Below are positions 11,920 to 23,641 of a DNA stretch of 64,000 nt, piece after piece. Origin of the DNA: Cichorium intybus. Taxonomy: Eukaryota; Streptophyta; Magnoliopsida; Asterales; Asteraceae. Position 1 is the first letter of the stretch. Every line of letters begins with the position of its first letter. The notes beneath the pieces were generated by a model. The model did no database searches. It saw only the letters and a list, made by a program, of their open reading frames with translations, and was not told where the DNA came from. The position numbers were made by a program, and so were the translations under genes. The stretch lies in the NCBI GenBank assembly GCA_023525715.1, contig CM042009.1, forward strand, positions 128,056,645 through 128,120,644, in the 5' to 3' direction.

Positions 11920-11986
11920 TGATTACATAGCTTGATTCTATTCTTCTGAATACTTGTTATTTTCTAGTCTTTGATTGAATTTCACA
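11453..11986 (+). repeat. LTR of the third (possibly SIRE/copia-like) element
   Basis: It starts TGTTGAGA after the AAAGGGGGAGA tract; a TATAAATA box lies at 11703-11710. An expanded (TA)n(TG)n tract occupies about 11830-11920. The right end is placed at TTTCACA (about 11986) because reversed copia gag sequence begins just beyond. The target duplication cannot be confirmed because the left end of the element is missing. Confidence 0.55.
11830..11920. repeat. (TA)n-(TG)n microsatellite
   Basis: About 38 TA units followed by about 7 TG units inside an LTR. The all-Ile/Tyr open frame across it is meaningless. Confidence 0.95.
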
Positions 11987-12391
11987 CCCAACTATTAGGG
12001 CTTTGACTACTTCATACTTTTCTTGACGTGCTAGCTTACGGAAATTTTCCATAAGGTCATTGTTCATCTAATATAGCCAATAGTCCTCATAAAATCTCTG
12101 CAATTCCGGGACCATAGTAGCGCCCATGATGTAGGCTACTTTGGTCGCATCATCGTAGTGTTTTTTATATGAGGTATATTCCTCAGGAGTAGCTGTTTCT
12201 TGATCAATTTCGATGAGTTCTTTTTCGAGAACATACTCTCTATCCTCGTATCTAAGAGCCATCTTAATGTTTCGCATCCAGTCGTTGTAATTGATGCCAT
12301 CCAATGTCACCTTTAAGCACATCGAAATGATCGAAGAGAAGTTATCGTGGGATGCGGATTGGGGAGCAGAAGCATCAGCAGAAGTAGACAT
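11987..12391 (-). pseudogene. Ty1/copia gag, N-terminal fragment
   Basis: Read on the minus strand, the ATG at 12391 starts a 107-residue frame with the hallmark of plant copia gag: LDGINYNDWMRNIKMAL, then acidic helices. A stop occurs at 12068, but gag-like sequence (RQEKYEVVKAL) continues past it in another frame to about 11990, where the third element's LTR begins. The upstream LTR (13615-14370) and primer site (13600-13611) belong to the same element. Protease, integrase and RT are missing, lost at or beyond the 11986 junction. Confidence 0.75.
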
Positions 12392-13599
12392 CTATAAAAG
12401 AAAATGTAGTTTTTATTTAGATATATAATCCTTAATATATTAACCCAAAATTAAATATTAAGGCTAGGACCCACTTATATAATCCACAACTTAGAAGAGG
12501 GATGTCGTAATCTAATTGTGAATTTTATAAAGGTAGGTAAATGAGGATTTACCAATTCCACTGCGGAAGATAATCAAATTAAGTGAAATTCCTAGGTCTT
12601 TTAATATTCATTGAACTATTCAATGGCATGTTTAATCTCAGATTATGCTCTTTCATTTGTGACTGGGATGTCAAGGATCACAAACAATATGTGAATAACC
12701 ATGCAAATATGCTTGGTAACCTCAATGTCATTTATCATCTCAGTTTGATGTGTCGGTAAACAACACTCTCTATCAACAATGATAATTTATGAGATACACA
12801 TTACAACTCTTTATTGGTCTCTATTAGTGTGCTGGTAAACCACACACGCTCCACTAACAACTAATAAAGTGTAATGTTCAATTTCATGGGTTAGCATATA
12901 TTTCACATTTTTCCTAAAGTAACTAGATTTGGGATTTTGTTAAACAGGTTTTAGTACTTTCTTTAATAGCATTATACTTTTAATGAGATTAAGTTGTCCT
13001 ATCAAATCCGTTCTGCTAATGACCGTCCACCAACCAAGGAAGCGGTGGGTGAGAGTGGAGACTCATTCAACCGCCATTTTATAGGCAGTTTCCTTATACC
13101 CCCTTATAGACCGGCTTCGTGAATGAGGCATACTAGCGATTTGACTGACCAGTTCTTATACATATAATATTAACTTTAATAATAATATATATAAGATGTA
13201 TTTTAAACCTTTTAAAATATTTGGTTTATCTATTTTAAATTTTCGAATTAAACAATTTAATTTAAGCTTAAAATTTATCCTAAATTGATTTAATGTTTAT
13301 CCTTTTAAATCAGATGAGGATTATCAAATTATTAATCATATAATTTAATCCTAATCCATACCCACTAATATACGAAAAACAAAGGGTATAGGGTTATCCA
13401 TTGATTAATTAATCATAAATACCAAAAATAGAAAAACCCTAAAATAGCCTATGTAAAAATCGAAATTTGGAGCAGGGGCCATGGTTTTAGAAACCCTAGC
13501 CAAAATCGATAATTAGAAGGCATTAGGGTTTAATTTCTATAAACCCTAATCCAAAAGGTTCAACAGTTAAAGCAAATTCAACAGAAAACAAGCCAATAA
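12392..13599 (-). mobile_element. 5' leader of the reversed copia element
   Basis: About 1.2 kb separate the primer-binding site from the gag ATG. No ORF is convincing. Just before the ATG the minus strand reads a pyrimidine-rich run ending TTTTATAG, which resembles a splice acceptor, so a leader intron is possible. The stretch is otherwise AT-rich. Confidence 0.5.
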
Positions 13600-13611
13600 G
13601 CTCTGATACCA
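13600..13611 (-). other. Primer-binding site (tRNA-Met type)
   Basis: The minus strand reads TGGTATCAGAGC, the usual plant initiator-Met tRNA complement, placed directly after the LTR end CCTATTTCCAATTAG. It fixes the orientation of the copia fragment and marks 13615-14370 as its 5' LTR. Confidence 0.85.
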
Positions 13612-13614
13612 CTA

Positions 13615-14370
13615 ATTGGAAATAGGCATAACAAATAAACTTATACTCTTAAGTTCACATGCAACATAAGGATCTACGTTTTCTCTAATTGAATCTAAAA
13701 CTAAGAACCCTAGGCAAAAATCGATTTCTAAAAAGATGAATAAAACTACTAACCTTTAGTTGCTTTCGTTAGAAGCAAGCACTACAAGTGTCGTGTCTCA
13801 AATGGTTCACACCCAGAACTTGCAAGCAGAAAAAAAAACAGAAAGAGATCCTTGAAAGTGGTGCAGAAATATGGGAGCCAGGAGGGTCTATTTATAGTCT
13901 CCATACTGATAGCATATAAGCCTTATAGATAAGCCTTATTTGAATTTAAATCAAATAAACTTTTTATCTTAAATTCAAACCCTTATTATCTACTATATAT
14001 TCAGCGAAAATAATAAGGATAAATCCTTATATTTTCGTTCACCATCATCCCTCCTTAATTATCCATTGCTCAACTATTGAACAGTGACAACTCAGCCCCT
14101 GCACTTTTAATTAATCCAATTAATCCCAAAATTAATTCCAATTCATTTCTGATCAATTATTAATTAAATATTACTATTTCTAATTAATATATTATTCTCA
14201 TAATATATTATAAACTATTTATTTTGATTTATTAATCATATAATAAATCAACCTGTCTCTCTAAAATTCATCTTATCCAATTGCTAGCGTTGAAGGCAAC
14301 CCAAAAGAACTGTGCTACTATCAATCAAGTGTATACCAATTATAGTCATGGCTTAGACACCTAATCCAAA
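13615..14370 (-). repeat. Ty1/copia 5' LTR, reversed
   Basis: Reverse-complement counterpart of the LTR at 3289-4031, with the same start (GGATTAGGTGTCTAAGCC) and TATA box (TATAAATAG on the minus strand, 13888-13896). It is followed on the minus strand by a primer-binding site and gag. Its outer end at about 14370 abuts a forward-oriented partial copy of the same family. Confidence 0.75.
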
Positions 14371-14840
14371 AAATTGTTCAATAGTTGAGCAATGGATAAT
14401 GTTGGGGAATATATGTTGGATGATTTAATAAGGATTTATCCTTATAAAATCGCCAACTATATATGACAATTAAAGGGTTTGAATTTAAAGATAAAAGGTT
14501 TTTCTCTTCTCTCTGAAGCAGAATCTGTAATCCTTCCCTAAGGTTTTATAGCGAGCTTTTCTATTAACCTATTTATTTGGACTTTTGGGTGTGAACCATT
14601 AGAGGCACGACATTTGTGGTGCTTGCTTCCAAGATATCTACAAGAAAAGGAATCTTGTTATTTATTATAATAACAATCATGTATGAAACCCTAGCCTCCT
14701 CCCCTTATTTTCAAAAAATTTTGCTAGGGTTTCTAGGTTTCTTATTTGATGCTCTTAGTTATAGTTTCAATAGTGAAAACATAGGTCCTTTAGGTTGCAT
14801 GTGAACTTAAGTGTTTTAATTTTATTTGTTTTACCTAATT
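14371..14840 (+). repeat. Truncated copia LTR in forward orientation, head to head with the previous LTR
   Basis: It shares TTGTTCAATAGTTGAGCAAT with the inverse of 14058-14080, GGGTGTGAACCATTAGAGGC with the LTR middle, and GTTGCATGTGAACTTAAG near its end. The first roughly 300 bp of the LTR are absent. Together with 13615-14370 it forms a long inverted repeat. The 62-residue frame in it (14616-14804) is LTR sequence, not a gene. Confidence 0.65.
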
Positions 14841-15715
14841 CCTATCAATCCTTCCTCTCCATCAAAAACCGGAGCACTTCCTTTCAAAATCTGAAACAGG
14901 GAATATAGAAAAATAAAAACTAAAAAATCCAAATAAACACCAGATCACGTCAATGAACTAAATAATATCTCATCTAAAAGGTAAAACCTAAACCATATAT
15001 AACAACACATTTTGGTTCTTAAATTTCTAGATCTACAATACTTGTTACTAAAACCCGAAACATAAAAACCAACAAAAAAATCTAAAAAAATCGAAATACA
15101 ATAACAGATCTAGAAACAGAAGGTGATGATAGTCAGATCTAAAAATAGGCTTTTCTGATACCAATTATTTAACCATTTCAACTTTTCTAAATCTGAAAAA
15201 ACAAAAACAAAAATAAAGTCACTCAGAGAATGGTTTTTAATCTAGTGTTATTAGCAATCATTGGGGAAGCATCTTTGGGTGGTTCAAGGCAGAAGGATAG
15301 TGGTTGAAGGTACCTATAAACAGTAGTTGCAAAGGTGCTTGCATCGCCAATAGTAAGTTGTGGTGGCGGCTGTCTTTTAAGAGAGAAGGGAGTAACTGAA
15401 ATCGGTATAGAAGTGGTAGTGTTATAGTGGTGATGGTGCATGGTGGTGGCAGTAGACGGGGTGATAGCGGCGACCAGTGGTGGGACGTTGGGTGAGCTTG
15501 GTAAGGTTTTTCTTCAGAGACAGAGACAACTGGTAAATGTTTTCAAATGAACATATGAGTGGGTTGATCTGTATTTTTGTAGTGTAATATTGCTTATTTA
15601 TGATTGGTGAAATACTAATTAGATGGATCACTATTAAAAACCATTACAAAATCTCTATCATCCAAATCAAATTTTCCTTGTGTTTAAGACTTTAGTCTTA
15701 AAACCTTTGGGTTCC
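14841..15715. other. AT-rich intergenic DNA, no recognised feature
   Basis: Two short minus-strand frames (15223-15441 and 15422-15631) have no recognisable domain and lack supporting context. Nothing else is supported here. Confidence 0.5.
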
Positions 15716-15747
<32 letters not shown>

Positions 15748-15775
15748 TCATGCATGCATACATACATATATACCA
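15716..15775. repeat. (TA)n / CATA microsatellite
   Basis: A run of TA dinucleotides (about 15717-15741) followed by imperfect CATG/CATA tetranucleotides. Confidence 0.85.
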
Positions 15776-17559
15776 TGTTGTCACCCATGAAATGAGCTTT
15801 TTGCTACATGATATTTCATCATAATGATTTCATGAACTTGTCATAGTCATATCATGTGGATTGTAGGATATTCTGTTCACTTATTATGTTGACTTATTAT
15901 GCATCGTGATGTGGAGGGAAAACTTTGGCATTATAGATAGACATTGAATACCTGCCCAGGCTCATTAGGGCAAGTGTAGGACAACAATCGCTTTTTAAAC
16001 CAACTATGTGGTCATTGATTCGGGGCATTTATGTGCATTCTTATGTAAGGACTTTAATTGTTGCAAGGAAGGTGAAGGGATGTTGATTTGTGCATTCCTC
16101 ATCTAGGCTATTGTCATGTTCACCATGTAGTATTGAAGTTGTGATCAGCGGTCTTAAAATTGTCGGTCTTGGTTTAGGTTTTGCATGGTCATATGGGTAT
16201 TAATTTTCATGTGTTATCATTGCACATTTTAACTTTGTTGGATATACATATTCTATATATAGTTTATGCAATTATCCCTTTTGTTGTCTCTAGGTATTAA
16301 GCCTGTCATTTGTATTTGTGCTAAAATGTATCTCATATCCAAAGAAGTAGACAATGAATGTTATTTGTTGAAAAACACAAAATTTTCTGTACTTGATGAT
16401 TTAAGTATTTGGAAGTAACATGTTAAAGGCATTAGTTTGAGTTTTCATTTTGATGGATGTATTAGATGATTGTGTGTTAATTGAAGTTTTCGGTAAAATC
16501 TTGAGTGTATATTTGTTAACTTTGAATAACTCGTTACCAACCAAAAACTAAAAAAAAAATATACATAAAAATGGGGTGATTAGAAAATAAATTTGCAATA
16601 TTATGTAAATAACATAAACAACGGGTTATATGTGATCCTATCATATATAATTTCTTATTTCTTTATGAAGAAAAGCATGTCTTTTCCATGATTATATAAA
16701 AGTGTGTGCGTTGATCAAGCATAGTATTAAACGGCAGAATTAGCTATAATTATTATATTTATAACTTTGTTTAATTTGCGTGATTTTCATGATATGGTGT
16801 ACGTTTTTTTTTTTTTTTTTGGTTTGTTACATGCGGGTCGTCTGTCGGGTCGGATCCCACCGTCAACCCCTTACTCACCGAATGCTCTCCACCTCCCTCG
16901 ATTTCTCGTCATTGTAGCAGCGAATCTCTCTTCTCCTTCATTGTTTTCTCCGGCGCTGCATCCCGGCGACTGGAATATCTGTAGGTTTGTGATTTTCTTG
17001 CGATTTATGGTATACATATTCTTACTTCCCCTAATAAATCCCCCAATTTCATCTTCTGCTATTGCGTTGTCATCTTTCATTGCATGTGTGTTTTGTGTAA
17101 TTTGTATCAATATAACACGCACCCTAGGTGTTCGACGATATGCCACAAAGAATTTTTTATGTAAGTTCTCAACACTTAAACTTCCCTTAATTTTTTAAAG
17201 ATTTGTCTAAGTATTTATGTGCATTTGAGGGTTGTTATGTTTTAAGCCAGGATTTGGGACCTCAAGCAGTTGAAAAAAGAGTTGAAGTGTTGTCTTAAAT
17301 TTGTTTCTCTTTTATACGATCAATGAAGCACAACTACAAATAAAGGGCTATCATAACTTATTATTCTAGCATAGTAGTTTCATATCGGTCTTGCTGCCAA
17401 ATTAACATCAGTATTGACATTTTTAATACGTGTAATAAGCTTAGTGCAGTACCAAATTAGGAAAGTTTTGTTAATCGACTCCTCTTTCAGAATGAAGAGG
17501 TCGTTTCAGTTTTTGTAATATGGGAAAATTGAGAAAGGAGAGTGATTTTTTTAGGTTTG
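15776..17559. other. Intergenic DNA upstream of the TRM6 pseudogene
   Basis: A poly-T run lies at 16806-16820 and a pyrimidine-rich, GC-richer patch at 16840-16980. The frame 16767-17198 across them shows no domain and includes homopolymer-encoded Phe. It could be an old 5' exon or promoter of the pseudogene that follows, but nothing in it shows this. Confidence 0.4.
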
Positions 17560-18752
17560 TTTAATGTGCTTTTTGATGATAAAATGTGGAACTGCTATAG
17601 GATTGTTAAAATTGGGAATAAGAATTATCCACTTCGGCCATTCATTGGGTGTCCATTTGGTTCTTTGTTTCAAGTAGAAAGTGGAGAAAATGGTCCTTCA
17701 TTGGGTCGGGTGATTTCATCTGCTGAAGGTTTGTTCACTTTCTTTTTTTTATATTTCATTATTTCTTGATCTTTTCCACCTTTTTCTTTATAATTTACAT
17801 TTCGTAAGACCCTTAGATCCATAACCATGAAAGTAGAATCATATTCTAAAGATCTTTTTCCTTTTTTCTGTTCTTTTTTAATAGATAATAACACTGAATA
17901 CAAGAAGGAATGTGACTTAAAAGAAGAGTCAAGAGACAATCGTGCATTGATTGATAATAATACAGCCCAAACACTTACAGGTGAAGATATAGAAGGAATG
18001 CAAAGGTTGAAACTTGATGTTTCTCTTTTAAGCCCTTACAAAATGACCATTTTGCCCTTCCATCTCCTTCAACATCCCAATCTTTTGCAAAACCCAATCA
18101 TAAAGCATGACCAAATATGTGTCCATTAAAAATGATGAACCTCATTGACGATTTTTGTAATTAAGTCAAAATATATGTTCTTGAAATTTATTTCATTTCT
18201 TTTTTGTTAATTTTGATAAATATGACTTATATATATAGCTTTAATGGGAATGATATAGTTGAAGCTCTTATTGTCAAGAGTGCAACATTTGAGAATAATA
18301 CATCTTTTTCACAAGTGAGCACTTTACTTGCCATTTTAAAAATTATGTGTTAATGTGTGTTGCATACTGAACTTTTATGCTTTTACCCTTTGCAGGAAAA
18401 ATACAGGCTTAAGAAACAAAAAAAGTATGCTCCTAAAAAAAGTATGTTCCTAAAGTACTCTTGAGACGCCCCTTTGCCCGAAGGTAATTAGGAATAAGTT
18501 TTTAGGGCTAAATTATAAATGCAATAAATAGCAATGTACTTTTATATTCTTGTGTATTATAATATCATACTTTCATTTCTTCTTATTATAACATCATATC
18601 TTCATTTTTCAACATTTTTCAACATACAAGATTTAGTAATAATCAAGTTAATTAAAGTCTTGCATTTAACCGTAAATTTTTAATATCAATTTTATTCTTA
18701 ATCCTTGCAGTATATGTGACACTTACTTCAAGAAATATCTTGCAAGAATTAG
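17560..18752 (+). pseudogene. TRM6: Pseudogene of tRNA (adenine-58-N1) methyltransferase non-catalytic subunit (TRM6/Gcd10 family)
   Basis: In the family this protein pairs with TRM61 to make m1A58 in nuclear-encoded tRNAs. Five exon-like blocks with intact GT-AG borders read in order: about 17560-17728 (KIGNKNYPLRPFIGCPFGSL), 17885-18005 (DNRALIDNNTAQTLTGEDIE), 18239-18314 (ALIVKSATFENNTSFSQ), 18396-18483 (EKYRLKKQKKYAP) and 18711-18752 (ICDTYFKKYLARI). These match the N-terminal third to half of plant TRM6. The fourth block has a 17-bp tandem duplication (about 18422-18455) that shifts the frame and creates a stop; past it RRPFAR is readable in the original frame. No start exon and no sequence beyond YFKKYLARI are present, so this is a truncated dead copy. 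Confidence 0.85.
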
Positions 18753-19800
18753 GTAAATAATAATACCATTAGTGACTTAATTAATCATAAAGGGGATATG
18801 TAATTTATAGCACGGCGCGATGCAAGATTACCAGCAATCATTGTCGGGAACACTTTGTTTGACCTCTGACGATCTGCAAGCTCGGGGGATCTAGTTGATT
18901 ACATAGGTCAGATGGCCATATGCAAGCTTTAGACCATTGTTCACCAGGTTAACTTCATAATTTGGTCACTTTGGTTTAAGTACAATAAATGGTATTCTTT
19001 ACCCCTGGACAGTAGATTGATAATTATAACTTTTTTTACCGTTAATCAGTTGGACGGTTGTAATTATTCTGGGATGGTGATTCCTTAAAATGGTATACTC
19101 ATAAATATGGACGGATATACTGATTGTTAACTGAATTGGTGCATACTTACTGATTTTTTTTCAATTATTATCTAAAAATCGTAGCTACCATTTCCATTGG
19201 ATAGGTTGTAGGCGGATCCTGAGCGCAAGGTATTGTATCTTCAAATATCTTCAATCTTTTAAAAATATTTGTTCTTATTTTATATGATAAAAACTTCTGT
19301 TTTTTCATGTATTTCAGACGTATAATCTCTTGGGTTTATATTATGGAATTGGACGCACATTTTTAACCCCGACAGTGTAATATTTTATTTCCTTCATGTC
19401 TCTTGAAAGAATCTCAAATTTATGAGATAGGAAGTCCTTAACTTTTGAGGAAAGTAAGTAGCCAAATTCCATAAAACAATGTAGTTTGATTCTTTTTAGT
19501 TTAAACACTAAAGAATTTTTTTTTAATTTTTTTTAGTTTTTGTGTGGTTTACGTATTCTGGGTTTCTTCCCTTGTATTCACTTATAGGGTTCAATTCAAA
19601 ATCCAATTTTCTCAATAACGTACTTACATTTGTTTAGCTATAAAGTGTCCCGATACTCCCAGACCTACTCAACGAGCTGGGCCGCCTACAGAACTAACGG
19701 AACCTGTGCGTCGCACGAGGCCCCACTAGTTGTTTTTAAAATTCAGTAGTTTTAAATGGTGAAACTGATTATTAATTACTTAATGAGTTCTACGTACAAC
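18753..19800. other. Intergenic DNA after the TRM6 pseudogene; one Pro/Arg-rich remnant
   Basis: Mostly AT-rich. A short GC-richer patch (about 19643-19728, plus strand) can be read as a Pro/Arg-rich peptide ending in a stop (RPTQRAGPPTELTEPVRR). It looks like the tail of some coding sequence but I cannot assign it. A similar patch at 18810-18930 is also unassigned. Confidence 0.35.
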
Positions 19801-19984
19801 TTTTTAGGTTTGAATGTACATATAAAAAAAACAAGCAAGGTAATGAAAATATAATACTGATAATATTAGTTACAGATTTTTTTATCATACTCAGATATCA
19901 AACATTCACACTTATTACTTTCTTCCAAGTGGTTTTTTCAAGTTTTCTCAAGAACTAAACCATCTCATTAGAAACAACTCAAAC

Positions 19985-20560
19985 CCCTCACATGCCCCTT
20001 TATTCACCACAAATATTTTGTTATTCTAGTGTGGGTCTTTACTTTAATCAATATCAACCCCAATTTCATCCACAATCTCAATCTCAATTTCCAACCTGAT
20101 TCAGCACTTTTGAAAACGTGTCGTAGACCGGATCTCAATTCCAATCTCAACCCAACCCCATTCCCATCCGACTGCGAAAACCAAATACAACTGGATCCCA
20201 AAAAACAGCAAGGCCCCGAACCTACCAAAAAAACGAAAAACCTTTTAAAATTGTGGAATTTTAGAATATTATTAAAGAGTGCGACAAATGGCAGAATCTA
20301 AAAACTTCTAAAGCGTTTATGGGTGGTTTGAAGAGAACCAAAATGTCCGAGTCCACCCACACTACATCCCGTGGTGTTCATGTTGGATTCAACCTCAACG
20401 AGGACGAACCGATTGAGATTCCATCACCAACACGGCCAATGGGACAGGATTGGGCCAAACGGAAGAGTAAAGGTATCGTGTCACATTCAGCCGAGCTAAA
20501 AGTGTTTAGGTTAGATATCGCAGGTCCTACAAAAATCTTAAAATTTTCTTAGATTTTCAA
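19985..20560 (+). pseudogene. Fragment of a NAM-associated / Myb-SANT-like (Harbinger partner-type) protein gene
   Basis: The 5' part, in the frame starting near 19990, reads MPLYSPQIF and then a Gln/Pro-rich run (NQYQPQFHPQSQSQFP) like the N-termini of plant GST-T3-like or NAM-associated proteins. The 3' part (20319-20552) has PIEIPSPTRPMGQDWAKRKS, close to the RPxGxxxAKRK motif of that family. The central Myb/SANT-like domain is missing and the frame is broken, so it is a deleted pseudogene. Proteins of this kind derive from partners of PIF/Harbinger transposases. Confidence 0.55.
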
Positions 20561-20677
20561 AAAAGAAATGGAAACAACAAAGAACGGGCTCATAATATGG
20601 AAATTCTACTAAAAGATGTGAACTAATACACCACGATATACCGAGGAACAACGCAAAAGGGTTTTGAAACTCAAGTC

Positions 20678-21275
<598 letters not shown>

Positions 21276-21284
21276 AAAAGTTTA

Positions 21285-21810
21285 GGGCTAATAACATAAA
21301 AACCACTACAGTTTGGCCAAAATCCGGTTTAAGCACTATATTATTTTTTGTTCTAAAAAAACCACTTATACTTTCAAAAAAATCGTAAAAACCACTCATA
21401 TTTTCAAAAAGATACATTGCGACCACTATAACAAATTAAAGTCATGATTGTATGTTGCCAAATCGGAACACTTCTTACCCCCGTCGCATTCAAAATTTAG
21501 TGGATTCAATTGGACACTCTATGCATTCACAACGTGGCCGAAGAGTTGTAGTTACGAAAACTAAAATTATATGTAGACAACATTATGTATCATTTTCACT
21601 GCAATGAAGTTCCAATATTTGTTTAAAATGTCGATATAAAACTTTTCATATAACCTTTCGATAAAAAAATCATTAAAAGTTATAAAATAAAATGAACAGT
21701 GGTCAATTTGAATTTTTTTGAAAGTATGAGTGGTTTTTATGAAACAAAAAAAATATAATGGTTAAACCAGAATTTTGCTCAAATTACGATGGTTTTTATG
21801 TTATTAACCC
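21285..21810. mobile_element. Mutator-like non-autonomous element with long terminal inverted repeats
   Basis: Flanked by the exact 9-bp direct repeat AAAAGTTTA (21276-21284 and 21811-21819). It starts GGGCTAATAACATAAAAACC and its reverse complement from the other end starts GGGTTAATAACATAAAAACC. The two arms stay alignable for well over 100 bp, through ACCACT(T/C)ATACTTTCAAAAA. A 9-bp duplication and long inverted repeats indicate Mutator. No transposase is encoded; the minus-strand frame 21178-21426 is only TIR sequence. Confidence 0.82.
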
Positions 21811-21819
21811 AAAAGTTTA

Positions 21820-22890
21820 ATACCAAAACAATGTTTGCCAAAAGAATGTTCGTGTGAATGTTCTCATTTGTTCACACTAAATTGTCGATTATCAAAAAGG
21901 AAAGACAAAGACGGCTCAACCCACTCTTCAAAACTTGTAATTACATCTCTAGGAATTATTGGCATGTTACTTGGAGTCTTATAAGTTACATTTTGATGCT
22001 GGCGACGATAAATTAATATATAATTGTTTCTCTTTGTATAAAAATGTTAGATATACCAACCATGCCTACAACTTTTTACCCTAAATAAACGCAAACAATC
22101 CTGATTCGACCCCAATTAGTTTTTCATTATATATTTATTTCCCAAGCTGTTAACCATTTGTGAGAACATTCCATCGTAAAGTATCTCTTTTCTTGTTACA
22201 TGGATTTATATTATTTTATGTCTTGTTACATAAAAGGCAAGTTTTCGTCATTTACTGCGCATTTTAATATATGAACAGATTATTCGAAAAGCTTTTTGGC
22301 ATAAATGGTTTAATTAGGTTCATCTAGATTGTAGGGATTTCTCATGAGAGTCGTCATGATTGGCAGAAGTTGTGTTCCAATTACCAATTTCATCTTTGGC
22401 GTACCTAGTGAATTATCGGACAATAATTCCATCGTGTTAGATGTGGTTTCTTAAGTTTTTCTTTTGATAAAAAATTTTAACCGAGTTGTTTTTCAAATTA
22501 ACGGGATTTCACATAATTTTAAGTCTTGACTTCAAATCTCATCTTGGAATATTGTTGAATGAATTTCAACATAACCTACTCTAAATTGCTCTTTTTATTG
22601 GAAAAAAATTGGTTATGAAGTCACCAACTAATTTTAAGTTGTTGCTTCTATCAGGATCGACTAAGAGATTTCGGAAGCCCTATGCAATCTGATAAAAATA
22701 GGCTCTAAAACTTAAAAAAATAAAAAATATAAGCAAAACAAGTCTAGTTTTTCATTTTTATTTACAATATACTTTAGTTAAAATTCCATTTAAAATAATA
22801 CACAAAAAAACTCGTTACTACTTGAAAAAAGCAATTCTTCTAATATTAGCTGAAATAAATTTTCATTTACCCCTTCAAAAATAATTTTAG
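21820..22890. other. AT-rich intergenic DNA
   Basis: No gene. A phrase at about 22665-22710 (TTTCGGAAGCCCTATGCAA, then AGGCTCTAAAA) resembles sequence often flanking old hAT copies in plants, but ends are not identifiable. Confidence 0.4.
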
Positions 22891-22892
22891 GG

Positions 22893-23256
22893 GAATCTTC
22901 AAAAAAGACGCTAAGTTTTCAAAAAAAAATTGATTTTGACACTGTATTATTTTTTTTCAATTAAGTCACTAAGTTTTCAAATGTTTTCTAATTAACTTAT
23001 TATGTTTTCAATTTTGTTTCAATATTGACCATTTAACCGATCAATCGGTTGCCAGCTGGTGTGGGATGATGACGTGTCTGTTTTTTATGATGTGACGTTG
23101 ACATGGCATGCTGACGTGGTACCAAAGTGTCAAAATGGAAACATAGTGACTTAAATGGAAAAAATAGAAAAATTAGTGATTTAATTGAAAACAAATAACA
23201 CAGTGTTAAAATCGAATTTTTTTTAAAACTTAGTGTCTTTTATGGAATTTACCCTA
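22893..23256 (+). mobile_element. Palindromic long-TIR element, family B copy 1
   Basis: The left arm (AGGGGAATCTTCAAAAAAGA...) and the reverse complement of the right arm (AGGGTAAATTCCATAAAAGA...) align for about 90 bp, through GACRCTAAGTTTT, a GATTTT-ACACTGT block and CAATTAARTCACT. The unique centre contains several TGACGTG-type motifs. A second copy, reversed, lies at 36073-36432. I found no convincing target duplication, so the superfamily (Mutator is likely) is not settled. Confidence 0.6.
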
Positions 23257-23267
23257 CAGTTTTTAAA

Positions 23268-23641
23268 GGGCTAATAACATTAAAACGACCGTAGTTTGGC
23301 AAAAATCTGGTTTAAGCACTATATATTTTTTGTTCTATAAAACAACTCATATTTTCAAAAGAATTCATAAAAACCACTCATATTTTCAAAAAGATTCATT
23401 ACGACCACCATAACAAATAAAAGTCATGATTATATCCCACCAACTCGAAGCACGCCTTACCCCCGTTGCATTCAAAATATAGTGGATTAACTTGGACACA
23501 TTGCGTACACATAACGTAGCCAAAGAGTTGCATTTAAGAAAACAAAATCCACATGTAGACAACTTTATGTATAATTTTCACTGCAATGGAGTTCAAATAC
23601 TTGCTTCAAGTGTCGATATAAAACTTTTCACATAATCTTTC
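23268..23641 (+). mobile_element. Left part of a second Mutator-like family A element, split by an LTR retrotransposon
   Basis: It starts GGGCTAATAACATTAAAACG and runs in parallel with 21285-21660. The matching right part resumes at 35540, directly after the retrotransposon and its CTTTC duplication. This gives an independent filled-site proof of the retrotransposon boundaries. Confidence 0.8.

Noticed and set aside
16767..17198. 143-residue ORF as a membrane protein gene
   Set aside because: Hydrophobicity comes from poly-T and AT-rich DNA; no domain, no splice-supported continuation.
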